Assembly: GCA_001179505.1 (NCBI GenBank)
Contig: CDMY01000347.1
Span: 8,289-61,671, forward strand
Length of the DNA stretch: 53,383 bases
Direction: 5' to 3'
DNA from: Vitrella brassicaformis
Taxonomy: Eukaryota > Sar > Vitrellaceae
Within the stretch, counting starts at the first letter, position 1. Each line of letters begins with the position of its first letter. Made by a program: the position numbers and the translations under genes. Below the pieces are notes generated by a model. The model ran no database searches. It was not told the origin of the DNA and saw nothing but the letters and a program-made list of their open reading frames with translations. This document shows positions 1 through 11,463 of the stretch, in pieces.

Positions 1-24
1 GACTGGGTGGGTATGCATACGTAC

Positions 25-2446
25 CTTTGGATGAGCCTGCGCTGTATCTGTGAGAGCGAGTCGATGTGGAGGTCGCCCTCACCAAACGTCAGACGGGGAC
101 GCAATCCTGCACACACATGAATGACATCACACACATGAATGTCATTCATGTGTTGGGCCATAAGGAGCTCTCCGGCGTGCATGTGTTTGGCCAGGCACCT
201 ACCCGTGGCGCTGCAGGGTGCGTCAATCAGCACTCTGTCGAATTTGCCTCTGAGACACACAGGCACATGCACGTCTCTGTGTGTGCCGTGTCCTTGCGGC
301 GGCGTGCCTACTGCAGGTCTTGACACGAGCCGCGAGAGCATGTCCATCTGCACCACACAGACACGTCAGTTTGGTGATGTCGCCATTCGTCGGCCTGATA
401 CGTCACTCACTTGTCAGTGGTCGCGTCCGCACAGATGCACTCGGCGATCGTTGCCTGGTGCCTCAACACAGTGCCTGACGGACGCACACCACACCACATC
501 GATTTTGTTGTCATCGATGTAGTCTGTGCTTTACCTTTCAGCTCGTCGACTCTCTTCTGCGACCGGTCAATGGCCAACACCCACCCTGCACACACACATA
601 CATACATGCAATATGGAAGCAGACAAATGGCCGAGGAAGGGCATGCAGATGGAGATGGAGGCACGTACCTTGGTTGTCCATGAGGGAGCAAATGTGCGTC
701 GTCTTGCCTGCACGCAGGACAGCACGCACATTGCCACACGTGGTGCACAGGAGTGGTACTGTGATTTGGTGTGCTGTGGAGTGACCTCCTGGTGCTGCAC
801 AGAGGTCGGCGACGCTCTCGCCCGGCTGACACTGCACATAACACCACCACACACATGTTGCGACACAAACCTCCCTTGTGTCTCATCTTTCTCACCCACC
901 CCCATCACGTGTGCCACCACAGCAGACGGCAACTGGATGCACACGCTCACACACAGAGGCAGGTTGGGGGAGAGAGAGACCTGTTTGCACATGAGCCGTG
1001 TGTGTATATGTGCGCACGTGTACGTTTTGTGGGAAGAGGTAAGGCGGCAGTGTCTGGAAGTCGATCGCATCGTCCATGCGGATGGCCAAACCACACGACG
1101 ACTGGTAGATGGACAAGGGCGACTGCACACACAAACACAACACATCCACACATACAGCCACACACGATGGCTTGCGCGTGATCCGTTTCCATCTGCCGTG
1201 AGTGCATGTAAGTGGGTCACCATCTCCAGCACGCCATCGCCGCAGAATGCGCGAAAGGCGGGCGAGTCGAAATCTTCACTCACGGCCGCACCATCCGCTG
1301 TGTCCGCAGCACCACTGTCTGCCTGACAGAAACGGAGAACAAATCTGTCAGTTGAATGGCGCTGCTGCATGAGCGGCTGCCTACGTCTGCGAGTGTGTCG
1401 GCACAGTTGGCATCCTGTTGCCCGTCGGTGGTGTGCAGGTAAGTGCCTCTGAGGAGCTTCCTGTCGCCTTGTTTAGGCCCCACGTAGGCGTACACACTCA
1501 CACGGCTGCCCACCTTCACTGAAAAAAATGAGCATCGGTCACATGGATGGCAACCGTGGCTGCACACCACTCACTTACAGCCTGGTTCGGATGCGAGGAC
1601 CCCCTTTGCGTACACGTGGCTGCCTGACGCAGACAGACAGACAGACAACGAGCGATCAGTACAGACGTGCTGACGTGTGCAAGCAGACACGCACCTCGCA
1701 GCACAGCATGGCCGCAGTGGGGGTCAACCTGACCACAGACAGACAAGGACAAACAAGCAAAACAAATCACCGCACAGAACACGCTTACAGCTACTTGCTG
1801 CATTTGCATCATACCAGGACGACAGGATGACGGCCCGATGAAGCAGGGACTGAGTCTGCGTCTGTGTCTGCCAGGCCGTCTGGCGCTTTTTGAGTGAGAG
1901 AGATGACATCTGCAATGACCGGATGCACCTGAACACACCCACACACAGACAAGCAAACACAGTGCAGACAGCTGCTCGCGAACTGACTGGCCCTCCCGGC
2001 CCGCATCTCATCGAATCTCATTCACTTCAATTGCGAATTTGTGCTGCGTCCATTCCCTCAGGAAGGCGAAGATCTCTTCCAATGGAGGCGCCAATGACGG
2101 CACGACGCGCAACGTGGTGGTGGCCTGGACACACGCACAGAGCCAGGTGGACAGACAAACAAACAGACAGACAGGCGTTGCGCGAGGCTGGGATAGAATG
2201 AATGAACGAGATGTCCCTTCACCATGGAATCACCACTTACAGGCGGTGTCTGCAGCTCTCTTAGCGTCGCGTTGAGCGGGGCAGGACCGACCCACTCATC
2301 CCTCAGCAGCGCATACACCTGACACACACACCCGCATTCGTTCCACCCATTCATCTGCTTTTCAAGATCTTCTCATCAATCGCTTTCCTGATCCTTCCTT
2401 CTACCTTATCCTGCACGAAAGGCGGCTTTTCGACCTCAGCGTTCAT
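25..2446 (-). CDS. NSUN6-like tRNA/RNA cytosine-C5 methyltransferase (3' end off window)
   Basis: Seventeen exons are visible (minus strand, 5' to 3'): 2405-2446, 2241-2318, 2026-2124, 1815-1928, 1695-1728, 1579-1623, 1385-1518, 1221-1322, 1024-1122, 900-932, 786-825, 669-707, 535-585, 411-474, 312-347, 203-249, 25-106. They join in phase to at least 379 residues. Start MNAEVEKPPF. A PUA-type RNA-binding region around residues 110-180 (CGHAVLRGSHVYAKGVL) precedes the Rossmann methyltransferase fold. SAM-binding motif DLCAAPGGKTTH spans the exons at 786 and 669, and motif IV DAPCSATG (exon 203) carries the conserved Cys followed by the GLRPR segment. A PUA domain upstream of the catalytic domain is typical of NSUN6, which methylates C72 of some tRNAs. 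The motif VI Cys (nucleophile) lies beyond the left edge. Divergent with gene 2. The family call is firm; the tRNA substrate is inferred. Confidence 0.85.
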
Positions 2447-2579
2447 TGCGAGCTCGAGATGCGATCCGTTTGCGAGCCTAGCCAAACAACGATCCGAACC
2501 CATCTCGCTTTCCGCTACGTCAAAAGTCACCGGAACCGATCCACCACTGCGTTTGATTCACTGACTGAGCAAAGAACAA
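2447..2579. promoter_or_regulatory. Shared start region of genes 1 and 2
   Basis: Only 133 bp separate the two divergent start codons. The stretch holds TTGCGAGCTC at 2446-2455 (overlapping the gene 1 ATG) and TTTGCGAGCC at 2469-2478, copies of a motif found in other divergent start regions of this window. No TATA-like box is evident. Regulatory role is inferred from position. Confidence 0.45.
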
Positions 2580-4591
2580 ATGCCAGGTGGCGACGCAGCG
2601 CAGACATCCGGATTCGTGTTCGCTCGAGACGCAAGTGTGTGTACATGTACACACAGGCGCAGTCAGAATCAAGATCTCTGTTTATGCACTGTGTGTTGCA
2701 GCTACTGTGGACAAGCTGCACGCCGTGCTTGCGATACGAGGCAGCGGAATCTCGGACCCGACCAAATCGGATCCAAGACGCAGAGAGGTGGGCATGTGAC
2801 ACACACACACTGCACCGATGAGATGCGCATGTGCGATTGCCTGTCTTTCTGTGTGTCTTTGTGGTGTCTGTCTATCAGGGCATGATACTGTCATTTCTCG
2901 ACAGGCTGCTGAGGAGGGCACAAAGTGGGATATCGACAGATGGACAGCAGATACGATCCCGCCTATCGGTCGGTGAGGCGGCAGAGCATACGTCCGCCCC
3001 TCCCTCCCTTGCTTATCCTTCCTCTGGTGCAACTGCCTGTCTGCAGCAGCCGTGACGATTTGCCACATGGTGCCTGTGGCCAAGCGACTGCTCGACCTCG
3101 GCGCAGACGTCAACGCACGGATGGCATCGTAAGGCGATAATCGTCGATCACAGGAGCGAGCGCCAGTGTGTGTTTGTGTGCTCAGCAACGACAGTGCACT
3201 GATATCCGCCGTGTGAATGTCATACGATGACATGGTCGAGCTGTTTCTGCAGCACAGTGGCGACGTACGGTATGTAATAAACCGCACATCGATCAATACG
3301 CATTCATGTGTCGATCTGTGTGTGCCTCCGATCAGTGTGCGGGGCCAAGACAACAAGACCGCCCTTGATCGTGCGTTGACGATGGACCAGACCGACCGCC
3401 CAGAGCTCGTCAAGCACTATCCCGCCCTCAAGCTCCACCCACTGGACATGCCCGGCAGCAAGGACACGAAGCTCTCCGAGTGGAGGCAGCGGATGCAGCG
3501 GATCCGCCAGCTGCTCCAGGACCACATGCGCGACCATCCCGTCGACGAGGCGGCCGAGCAAGACGCGGGCGAGGCGCTGCGTGCCAAGGGCAATGACGCC
3601 TTCAAGGACGGCCAGTACGAAGATGCGCTCAATCTGTATGGCCAGGCGCTCAAACACGCGCCAAATGACCACCGTATCTACTCTAACAAGGTGGACAGGC
3701 AGACAGGCAGGCAGGCACGCCGCCTGAATTTTGCGCATCCGTGTTGCTGCCTGAATGTTGCGATGGGTCTTCCAGAAATGTCCATGGTGTGTATGGCTTT
3801 CATTCAGGCGGCGTGTCACCTGAAGCTGCACGACCCTCGTCCTGATGCTGAGGACCGGACGGTCATGTGCATGCAGGACGCCATGGCCTCCACAACACTC
3901 CAACCCGATTTCGAAAGGTCCGTCACTGACTGCACAGGCTCGGCTCATCCCTCGCTGTGTGTTGCGGTGCGTCTGTCCCTTGTTGTGTAGGGCTTGGGAG
4001 AGGCGCGTGCTCGGGCAGATGTATGCCAACGATTTCATGAGAGCCAAACTGCACGTATGGGCACACGGACACACAGGCTCACTCTCACTGAAAGACGAAG
4101 ATTCATTCTGTCTGTCTGTCTGTCTATCTGTCTATCTGTGTGCGTGTCTGTGTGCCGCAGTGTGTGCTGGGTCTGCGGGCGTGCGGCGGTCCGCACAAGG
4201 CGCTTAAGCTGGTGGAGATGTTCAGGGACTTCCAGAGGCATGGCGTGCCCGACCACTTCATCCAGGAAAATGGACCCCAGGACTATCGGGCCATGCAGGA
4301 GCAAGCGCAGCGCTTCTACCCACTCTTTGCGGTCAGTACGCGTCTGCTGGGTTTGATTTGTTGATGCAGGCCAAGTACAATCTGCCTCGCCCCTCGACAG
4401 TGGGACGGTCGAAGAACTCAATGCGCGGGCCGTCCCCTTCTAGGCAGCACAGCCAGACCAGCCGCCTACTGTATGTATGTTGTATGTGTGCGTCGTGCGT
4501 GGTGGTCGGGCGGTCGGTCAAAGCGACCATAAGCCGTCTTTCTTGAGTGGCTTCTTGTTCTAGGCCTTGCAAAGCGTCTGCCTGCGTATGA
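2580..4591 (+). CDS. Ankyrin-repeat plus TPR protein with an in-frame TGA
   Basis: Model exons: 2580-2634, 2702-2787, 2879-2924, 3047-3128, 3186-3269, 3336-3690, 3808-3917, 3991-4054, 4161-4331, 4370-4470, 4564-4591 (394 codons). The N-terminal half has ankyrin-like helices (RLLDLGADVNAR at exon 3047; MVELFLQHSGDV at exon 3186; DNKTALDRAL at exon 3336). A TPR typical of Hsp70/Hsp90 co-chaperones follows (ALRAKGNDAFKDGQYEDAL, then YSNKAACHLKL). The TGA at 3214-3216 interrupts the ankyrin region although flanking exons keep the frame. Either the real start is the ATG right after it (3217), or the gene is damaged, or the base calls are wrong. The last exon and the 2580 start are the weakest parts. 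Likely a cytosolic protein-protein adaptor. Confidence 0.6.
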
Positions 4592-5155
4592 TGGTCTGTC
4601 TCTGCCTCACAGGCGCTGGGCGTGTGCTTGCGAGAGAGACGGTGGGCTGAGTTGTTGTGCATGTGTCGATTGCCTGTCTGCCTTGCCATCCATGCACTCT
4701 TGCTGCTTGCCTGCTGCATGTATCTGCTGTTTGATGTGTGCCTCCATGGCACAGGCGAGAGAAGCTTTTTGTCCTCTTAGTGTGACGTCGTCCATGCAGA
4801 ACTTTGACCCGGTCACTAATTAATTCGCTCCTTTAGATAAACGTAATGTGTCCGTCCGTCCAGCGATATATGCAAGCAGCCATGCCATGCCGTGCTGTTC
4901 ATCAATGTGTACGTGTGGGTGGATAGGATCCGCCAGTCGAGCAGCCAGACGCACGCACACCTTTCCAAAAGAAAGAAAAAACCGAGTCGATTGCAGCAGT
5001 GAGACAGAAAGACGGACAGACAGACGGACAGGCAGAGACGGACAGGCGGATGAAATTAAAACCAACAGGGTGTGCATCCCACAAAAGAAAAGGGATAGCT
5101 GAAGCAAGCCAGTCGGTCGGTCGGTCGGTCGGTCGCCCTCCCGCCCCTGCCCGTC
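4592..5155. other. Convergent 3' flank between genes 2 and 3
   Basis: No coding signal was found. It contains short tandem repeats, including a (CGGT)n run at 5112-5135 and (GACA)n-like tracts near 5010-5045. It presumably holds the two 3' UTRs; no canonical AATAAA was recognised. Confidence 0.5.
5112..5135. repeat. (CGGT)n tetranucleotide microsatellite
   Basis: Five to six uninterrupted CGGT units lie just downstream of the gene 3 stop codon (minus strand). Confidence 0.9.
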
Positions 5156-7201
5156 CTAGTCCGCGTCGTGACGCCAAGCGAGGTGTTCGCCATACGGCGA
5201 CTTGGCTATGTCGGCCACCTACAGCAAGCAACATAACATGATCGACGAGTCAGTGGATTGCACGCATCCCTGATGGACCGCTGCAGGCGTCATTTACCTT
5301 GCAGCGTCCTGGATGTTTCAAAGTCTCCTTCACTTCAAGGAGATTCACCTGGAAGTAGCAGCTGGTGCCTTGGATGCAGTGGGCGTGATCCTCGCACATC
5401 TCTGCAGGCAATGTTCAGACAAAGACATATCAGATGATCATAATGGATACATCATCTGGCGACTCCCACCCTTTCCGTCTCTCGTCTCAGCCGTGTAGAC
5501 CGTCAGTACGGACTCGTCACCGTAAGCTGCAATACAGCATCGCGCGACGGCCGTGCCATTCATTCACTGGTCGAGAGAGCCCGTTGTTACCTTCGTGGCC
5601 TGGGAAGAAGACCTGACGGACGTCGTGCTGCTTTCCCTTTATGTAAAAGATTCGCTTGAGGTATCCGTAAGTTGCGAAAAGTCGTTCTTCTTGGTCTGGG
5701 ATCAGATCTGCGTCTTCTGCTCGATACGCTATCGACTGATCAACCTGATAGACACAGATCCACATACATAAACACGATGCCACGCGTCCACTTCTGCATC
5801 AAACCTTGGTTCTGACGGTCTGCAGAAGACACCCACAACAGTAAGTAGCCTTGTGTGCACAGTTGCTGTGCAATGTCCTGCCTAATAGCTCACTGCTCAC
5901 CGTGTCAGGTGCCGTGCAGTATTTGCCAGCCTTCTGACCCTCGTAGTTGAAGTCTTGCAGTGTCCCCTCGATGCACTTGGTCGAAGTTTCCGCGGTCGAG
6001 TGGCAGTGGCCATAGCCTTGATAAACAGGCGACATGAGAGGTCGCTCCTGTGCTGGTGTATTGCTTATACATATACCCTGCTCCTACCTGTCACATCGAG
6101 GGGACGTGTCTCGAAGTAGTCCTCAAGCATGGAGGGCAGCTGGCCTCCATGCTTGAGCTGGCCTCCATGCTTGAGTTTCACCGACTCGATGGCACAAAAG
6201 TGGCCGCCGCCGCACTGCGAGCAGGGAACGCCCATGTACACTTGTATGACCATCGGTAGCCTTTCTGCACACACACACACATAGACACATAGACACATAG
6301 ACACAAGAGAGAGGTGCTATGAAGGATGAAGGACAAGTGCATCGGCTGCATCGGCTCACACCATGTAGTACACCGTAACGTCCTTTGTCGTGTCAAGGCC
6401 CTCGACATCGGCCTTAAACATGACCTGTCGGTTGCAGGATGCACAACAACGACACCATTATCAATCAATCGAGAAGCAGCGTACAGTACTCACCCTGCAC
6501 TCTTGAGTCTTGTGAGTGGCGTTGCTGTATCTCCCGGTTGCACCTGCAGTGGCGGCAGTCAGGTGTGCCTCTACGTTGTCGATGGCGGCGAGGGCTGAGC
6601 CGCTCAGCTCGTTGGCGGCACTGGTGAGCTTGATGGCCGACTGGGACATGGCCCTGCCCGTCTGGATCTGCTGCAGAACACCCGACACAACACCTGCACA
6701 CACAACACAACACAACACAGAGGGGGTGTGCCATGCCATGAGCAACAAATGAGGATTTGTGTGTGTAGAGAGAACGGAGGACCCAATGTGCCCACCGTCC
6801 ACGGTGCCGTGTGTAGATGCCTGGATCTCCTGAGAGCGGCCGACAAACGACCCACCTGGTAGAACAGACAGCCACACATCCATCCATCCATCCATCTGAC
6901 GGAAACAACCATGGAAGTGCACCCTTCAGCCATCCAGGCCCTCCTCCCCTCACCGTTATTGTATTCATTGTGGCCGAACCCCCCATCCACAGCGCAGCTG
7001 CTGTCCTCGCACGAGTCGTAGTTCTCCCCTGAAGGAGACCAACACAGGGAGGCCCATGGCTCCTCATGGCAGATCATGGCTCCCCGTGGATCATTGTCTG
7101 CCTGCGCCAATTACCTGGCGCTTACCGATGGCCGCAGCAATGGTGGAGGTGACGAAAGCGCAAACCGCCAACGCAACGAGAAGAGACCTGGACACCGTCA
7201 T
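5156..7201 (-). CDS. Secreted Cys-rich protein of unknown function
   Basis: Twelve exons: 7126-7201, 6954-7028, 6796-6855, 6494-6693, 6360-6424, 6088-6260, 5901-6052, 5805-5849, 5591-5744, 5470-5526, 5298-5401, 5156-5218; 407 residues, TAG at 5156-5158. The start MTVSRSLLVALAVCAFVTST gives a clear signal peptide with an Ala-rich cleavage zone. The mature part has no second membrane span. It has many paired cysteines (SCEDSSC, PCSQCGGGHFC, TYCCGC, CEDHAHCIQGTSC), as expected of a disulfide-bonded extracellular or vacuolar protein, and an N-glycosylation-like NAT site. I do not recognise the family. Residues near the exon at 6088 include a doubled KHGGQL, coming from a tandem DNA duplication. 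The 51-nt intron 5850-5900 has no stop and is divisible by three, so it could be retained. Divergent with gene 4. Confidence 0.7.
6121..6176. repeat. Tandem duplication overlapping an inverted repeat inside gene 3
   Basis: Two copies of an 18-bp unit lie head to tail, and the first also pairs with an upstream inverted copy (CTCAAGCATGGAGG against CCTCCATGCTTGAG, 14-bp arms, 8-nt loop). All of it is coding on the minus strand. Confidence 0.85.
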
Positions 7202-7324
7202 GCTGGGAAGAAGACTTTCTCCTGGCGGCCGGGGACGCGTCCACTTTGGCCAGGATCATGCGAGGTGGGCAGATTGGACGGCTGATCTTCCTCCTGACGG
7301 GATATGTGTTAGAAGCCGCCCGCG
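7202..7324. promoter_or_regulatory. Shared start region of genes 3 and 4
   Basis: The divergent start codons are 123 bp apart. The stretch is GC-rich and has no TATA-like box. Unlike several other start regions here, no GCGAGCT motif was seen. Promoter role is inferred from position alone. Confidence 0.35.
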
Positions 7325-10300
7325 ATGGACCAGACGTTCGACTTCGGGAAATACAGGTACAGCAGGTGCATGACGACCGCCTTGTACGATTCTCCCTCGC
7401 CTTGTGCCGCCTGGCTTGCAGGAACCAGAAGTTCAGCGCCGTCCTCAAGAAGAACCCTGGTGCGTGCCAATGGCTGCACAACAGCCAGTGGATCTCCCCT
7501 TCTCCACCCCCTGGCTGTGTGTGTATGCTGTGGTGTGTGGGTGTCAGGCTATGCCGACTGGGCCCTGGGAGTCCACGACCCATCGCCCCCTCTGCAGGAC
7601 TTCATTCAGTACGTCAAGGCGGTGCAGGGCATCCGTAGTGATAGCGACGACGGGGAGAGTGGGGACGAGCCCGACAGCACGGCGGCCGACGGGCGGCAGA
7701 AGCTGCGATTCACTCTGACGCTCATGCTCATGGACCCAAGGCACTTCGCTGTACGTCAGGGGAGAGAGAGAATTCCGGGCATAACGCACACGCATGGCAT
7801 GGCCGGCTGGGTGTGGTGTTGTGTGTTGTGTGTCAGGTGGTAGAAGAGATGACTGAGGAGGGTGTGCCCGTAGCGCCCCCGGCGGTAGTCCAAACTTTCC
7901 TGCAGGTGCGCACGGACGGACGGATTGACAACACACACTCCACAACACACCTACCGCAAATGGCCAATCTGTCTGTCTGTTGGTCGCGCGTGTCTGTCTG
8001 TCAGTCGTTAAAGCCGCCCGATATGAAGGACGGCCACTGTCTGTTCCCCGTCGAGTGCCACAAAGAGATTCACGCGGCCATCACCAAGGCGCCAGTAGGT
8101 GCCTGGACTGAGCAACCGTGTTTGTGTGTGTGTGGGCAAGATCTGACTGACCATTACGCCTTTCTTTCTCTCCCTCTGTGTGTGTGGTGTGACGTGTCAG
8201 GGGTTCTCGCGTAAGTTGAAGCCGCTGCCGGCCTTCGTGACCGACACTCTCAGCAAGACGCGCAAGAGCAAGAAACAGGCATGTGTCCATCCAGACACAG
8301 ACACAGGCACACTGATGCCCCCATACACACCACACCGACACATCACATCCACCTGTGTGTATGTCATGTGGTCCTCATATGTCAGCCCATAGCGCCGGCG
8401 GCCATCAATGGTTTCCTCAACAACCTCTTAGAGCCACTGCGCAGCCACATACGGCCATATCAAGTAGGTAGGGGGTTGTGATTGGGCGACGCGACGCGCC
8501 AGACAGCCAAGGATGTAGGATAGTGTCATGTTGGTCCTTCTTTCCTCTGTCTTGTGTCAGCGTGATGGCGTACGTTTCGCTCTCCAGCACGGCGGGCGCG
8601 TGATCTTCGGAGATGAGCTGGTTACCAACACACACACACATCCATTGGTGCATTCGTGTGTTTGTATGTGTGTCTGTGTGTGTGTGCGTGTGTGTGAGTA
8701 GGGTCTGGGCAAGACACTGCAGGCGCTGGTGACGGCCGCGTACTTCCACACAGAGTGGCCCGTGCTCGTCGTGTGCCCCACTGCCATGTGTGTATGCTCA
8801 CCTTCACCACCACAGCCATCCATCCATCCCTGGTGAGTGTGCAGCATGTTCCAGTGGCGCGACGAGGCCGTGCGCTGGCTGCCCCACCTGGTCAAAGCAA
8901 ACGAGGTGACTCCCCCCCACACTCACAGAGGCCCTTGTGATGTCCATGTGTATGTGGTTGATTGGTTGTGTCGATTGCTTCTTTAGGTGTGCGTCGTCGA
9001 CGGTGCCAGCCAGGAGCGGCCGGACCGCCACGCCAAGATCGTCGTCACGTCCTACTCGCTCATCGGGGTGACCAAGAACGCCTTCCTCACCCGAACAGCC
9101 GACTGCAAGCCATACAAGGTGAGGTGCGTTAGTTAGTGTGTCGATGCGATGCAGACCGCCTTGATAGATGGATGGATGGATGGCTGGATGGTGGATGTGT
9201 GGGTGCAGGTAGTGATAGCTGACGAGTCGCACTTCATCAGAAAGAGCGACCGTGGGGCGGCTCACAAGCGCATACAAGTGGTATAAACAAGCGGACACAG
9301 CACAGCACGCCAAACCGCTACTCCGGCATCCTCCCTCCGTGTGTGTGTGTGTGTGTGTTCATGTCTGTGTGGGTGCAGCTGAAGCCGATTCTGAAGAAGG
9401 CCGCCCGCTGCATTCTGCTGTCGGGCGCCCCGGCGCTCAGCAGCCCTGACAAGCTGTTCGCACAGATCGACGCCGTCCTCTTCCCCACCACACCCTCAAA
9501 CATGGAGCAAAAGGTCACTGTGACCCATTCAGCACACCACCCACACACACACACACATCCATCTGTGTGTGTGTGTGTGTGCAGGTGGACAACTGGGACG
9601 AGTGGAAGTTTCGGTCTCGGTACTGCATGATGGAGAGGCTCGGGCACCGTCGGCCGGATGAGAATGGCAACTGGCGGCAGGAGGAGTTCTGCGAGGGCGC
9701 CAAACACACACACGAACTGCGCGCATGGCTCGCTGACCGGGTGGGTCGGTGGGTGGGTGAGTGCGGGCGTCCACAGGCCGTGTGTGTTGTGTTGCATGTC
9801 GGCACTCTCTCTCTGTGTTGTGTGTGTGACTGTCCACAGGTCATGGTTCGCCGACTCAAGAAGGATGTGCAGACCGACCTGCCGCCCAAAATCAAAACCG
9901 ACATCACCATTCCAGTAAGACATTGCACAGACCACCACCCACCACCTCCTCCCAGACGCACAATGGACGCCGCAATCGACCGGCCTGCCGCGCAGGCCGA
10001 TAGCCGCGTGGTGAGTGAGGTGCAGCAGCTGCTGGCGGCCAAGGATTGGAAGCGCATGGCGGAGAGCTCGGGCAGCTCTGCCAGGACCCCAGCATCATCG
10101 AGGGGTACGCCAAGACGGCAGAGGCCAAGATGGTCGCCGCGGGCCGGTACGTGGAGTATCTGCTCGAGGCAAGCACTGAGGAGAAGGTAGACGACTCGCG
10201 GACACACGCACACACACACACACACGCACAGAGAGAGAGAGAGAGAGATGTCTGTGTGGCGTTGTGTGTTTATCAGTTGATAGTGTTTGCGCATCACGGC

Positions 10301-11463
10301 TCGATGATGGACTCCCTCGAGGACACGTTGGAGTTCACACTCTCGCCGGTAAGTGGGCGGTGCCTGTCATACGCGCAGACGTGGATGTGCGTGTTGCTCG
10401 CGCCATATCTCGATGGGTGGATGGGATGCCATCGGTGGATGTGATGTGCACACAGGCGGGCTTCATTCGGATCGACGGCTCAGAGCCGATGGCCGAGCGT
10501 CAGGGCCTCGTCAAACGATTCCAGGAGGACGACCAATGCAGAGTGAGTGACTTACCGAACACACACACGCCGAGGTCGTGTGTATCCGTGTGTGTGTGTG
10601 TGTGCCTGTGTGGTGCAGGTGGCGCTGTTGTCCATCACGGCGACCGGCCAGGGCCTGAACCTGACCGCTGCGGGGACGATAGTGTTTGCAGAGCTGTACT
10701 GGGTATCCACCCATCCATCCATCCGTCGACATGCACATGATACTAGGATCCACACATCCATCCCACATATCCGTCTGGCTGTGTGTGTTGGGGATGCATG
10801 TGATGTGTTTAGGTGCCGGGTGTGATGCAGCAGGCGGAGGATAGAGCGCATCACACCGGCGCCCCACACAAGTCCGTCAACGTCCACTACCTCATCGCAG
10901 AGGTCAGTGCAGTGCACCACACACGCCAGCAACGCACCTCTCCCTCTTGCACCCACCGCATGTTTGTGTGTCTCGGGCTGGCTGCGCATCGATCGCTCAG
11001 GGCACGGTGGACGGCCTCATCAAGCGCATACTCGACCGCAAAGTGCTCGACGGACGCGTACGCACACAACACACATCACATCCCACACAGAGACACCGGA
11101 AAAACGCGCCCCCGCATTCATTCATTCATGCGACCTTCCATCCTCCCCTCCTTCTCGCTGTGTGTGTGTCAGTCCATCCCCCCCCCTCAGAAAGACCTGC
11201 CCACCACAGCCACAGCGACAGCCGCAGCCACCCACACGAGGGCACCCCGGCGCACGGACGGCATGACCCTCCGCGGCGGCAAGAGGGTGCGATTCCAGCT
11301 CTACCTCGACGTCGGCGCAGGCTTGTCGGCATCGGCATCTGCATCTGCCGCCGATGATTTCGATCCGGCCACGGCGATGGCCATGGCGGTGGAGAGGGAG
11401 AGGGAGGGGGAAGATGCAGAGGCGACGCAGCAGGCGACCAAGCGACCCCGGCACAAACGATAG
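7325..11463 (+). CDS. SMARCAL1/ZRANB3-like SNF2 annealing helicase
   Basis: Exons: 7325-7356, 7422-7459, 7548-7750, 7837-7905, 8005-8094, 8201-8278, 8386-8463, 8561-8620, 8702-8787, 8845-8905, 8987-9118, 9209-9277, 9379-9513, 9585-9740, 9840-9914, 10076-10186, 10277-10348, 10456-10542, 10619-10702, 10813-10902, 11001-11057, 11173-11463 (717 aa). Residues 1-50 (FDFGKYRNQKF, YADWAL) resemble the C-terminal domain of exonuclease X. The ATPase has RDGVRFALQHGGRVIFGDEL then GLGKT (Walker A), DESH (motif II), SGAPALSSP (motif III), MVRRLKKDV, TAEAK, VFAHH, IRIDGS, SITATGQGLNL and VFAELYW. Order and wording match SMARCAL1, which anneals RPA-coated DNA at stalled forks. Motif VI is altered (RAHHTGA). 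The C-terminus ends in a basic KRPRHKR nuclear signal. Splicing between 9915 and 10075 is uncertain; the intron after 8278 starts with GC. Confidence 0.85.
8279..8385 (+). other. GC-AG intron in gene 4
   Basis: The exon ends CAG and the intron begins GCATGT; the acceptor is ATGTCAG. Only this GC donor keeps the phase into PIAPAAINGF, and no GT donor nearby works. Confidence 0.6.

Noticed and set aside
526-1370. Long open frames on both strands overlapping gene 1
   Set aside because: They are built from CA/TG-rich intron sequence (Cys/Val/His-rich translations) and cross the splice sites of the methyltransferase gene.
6877-6900. (CCAT)n and (GGAT)n arrays as possible CRISPR or regulatory arrays
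   Set aside because: Simple tetranucleotide microsatellites scattered through introns and flanks, without spacers.
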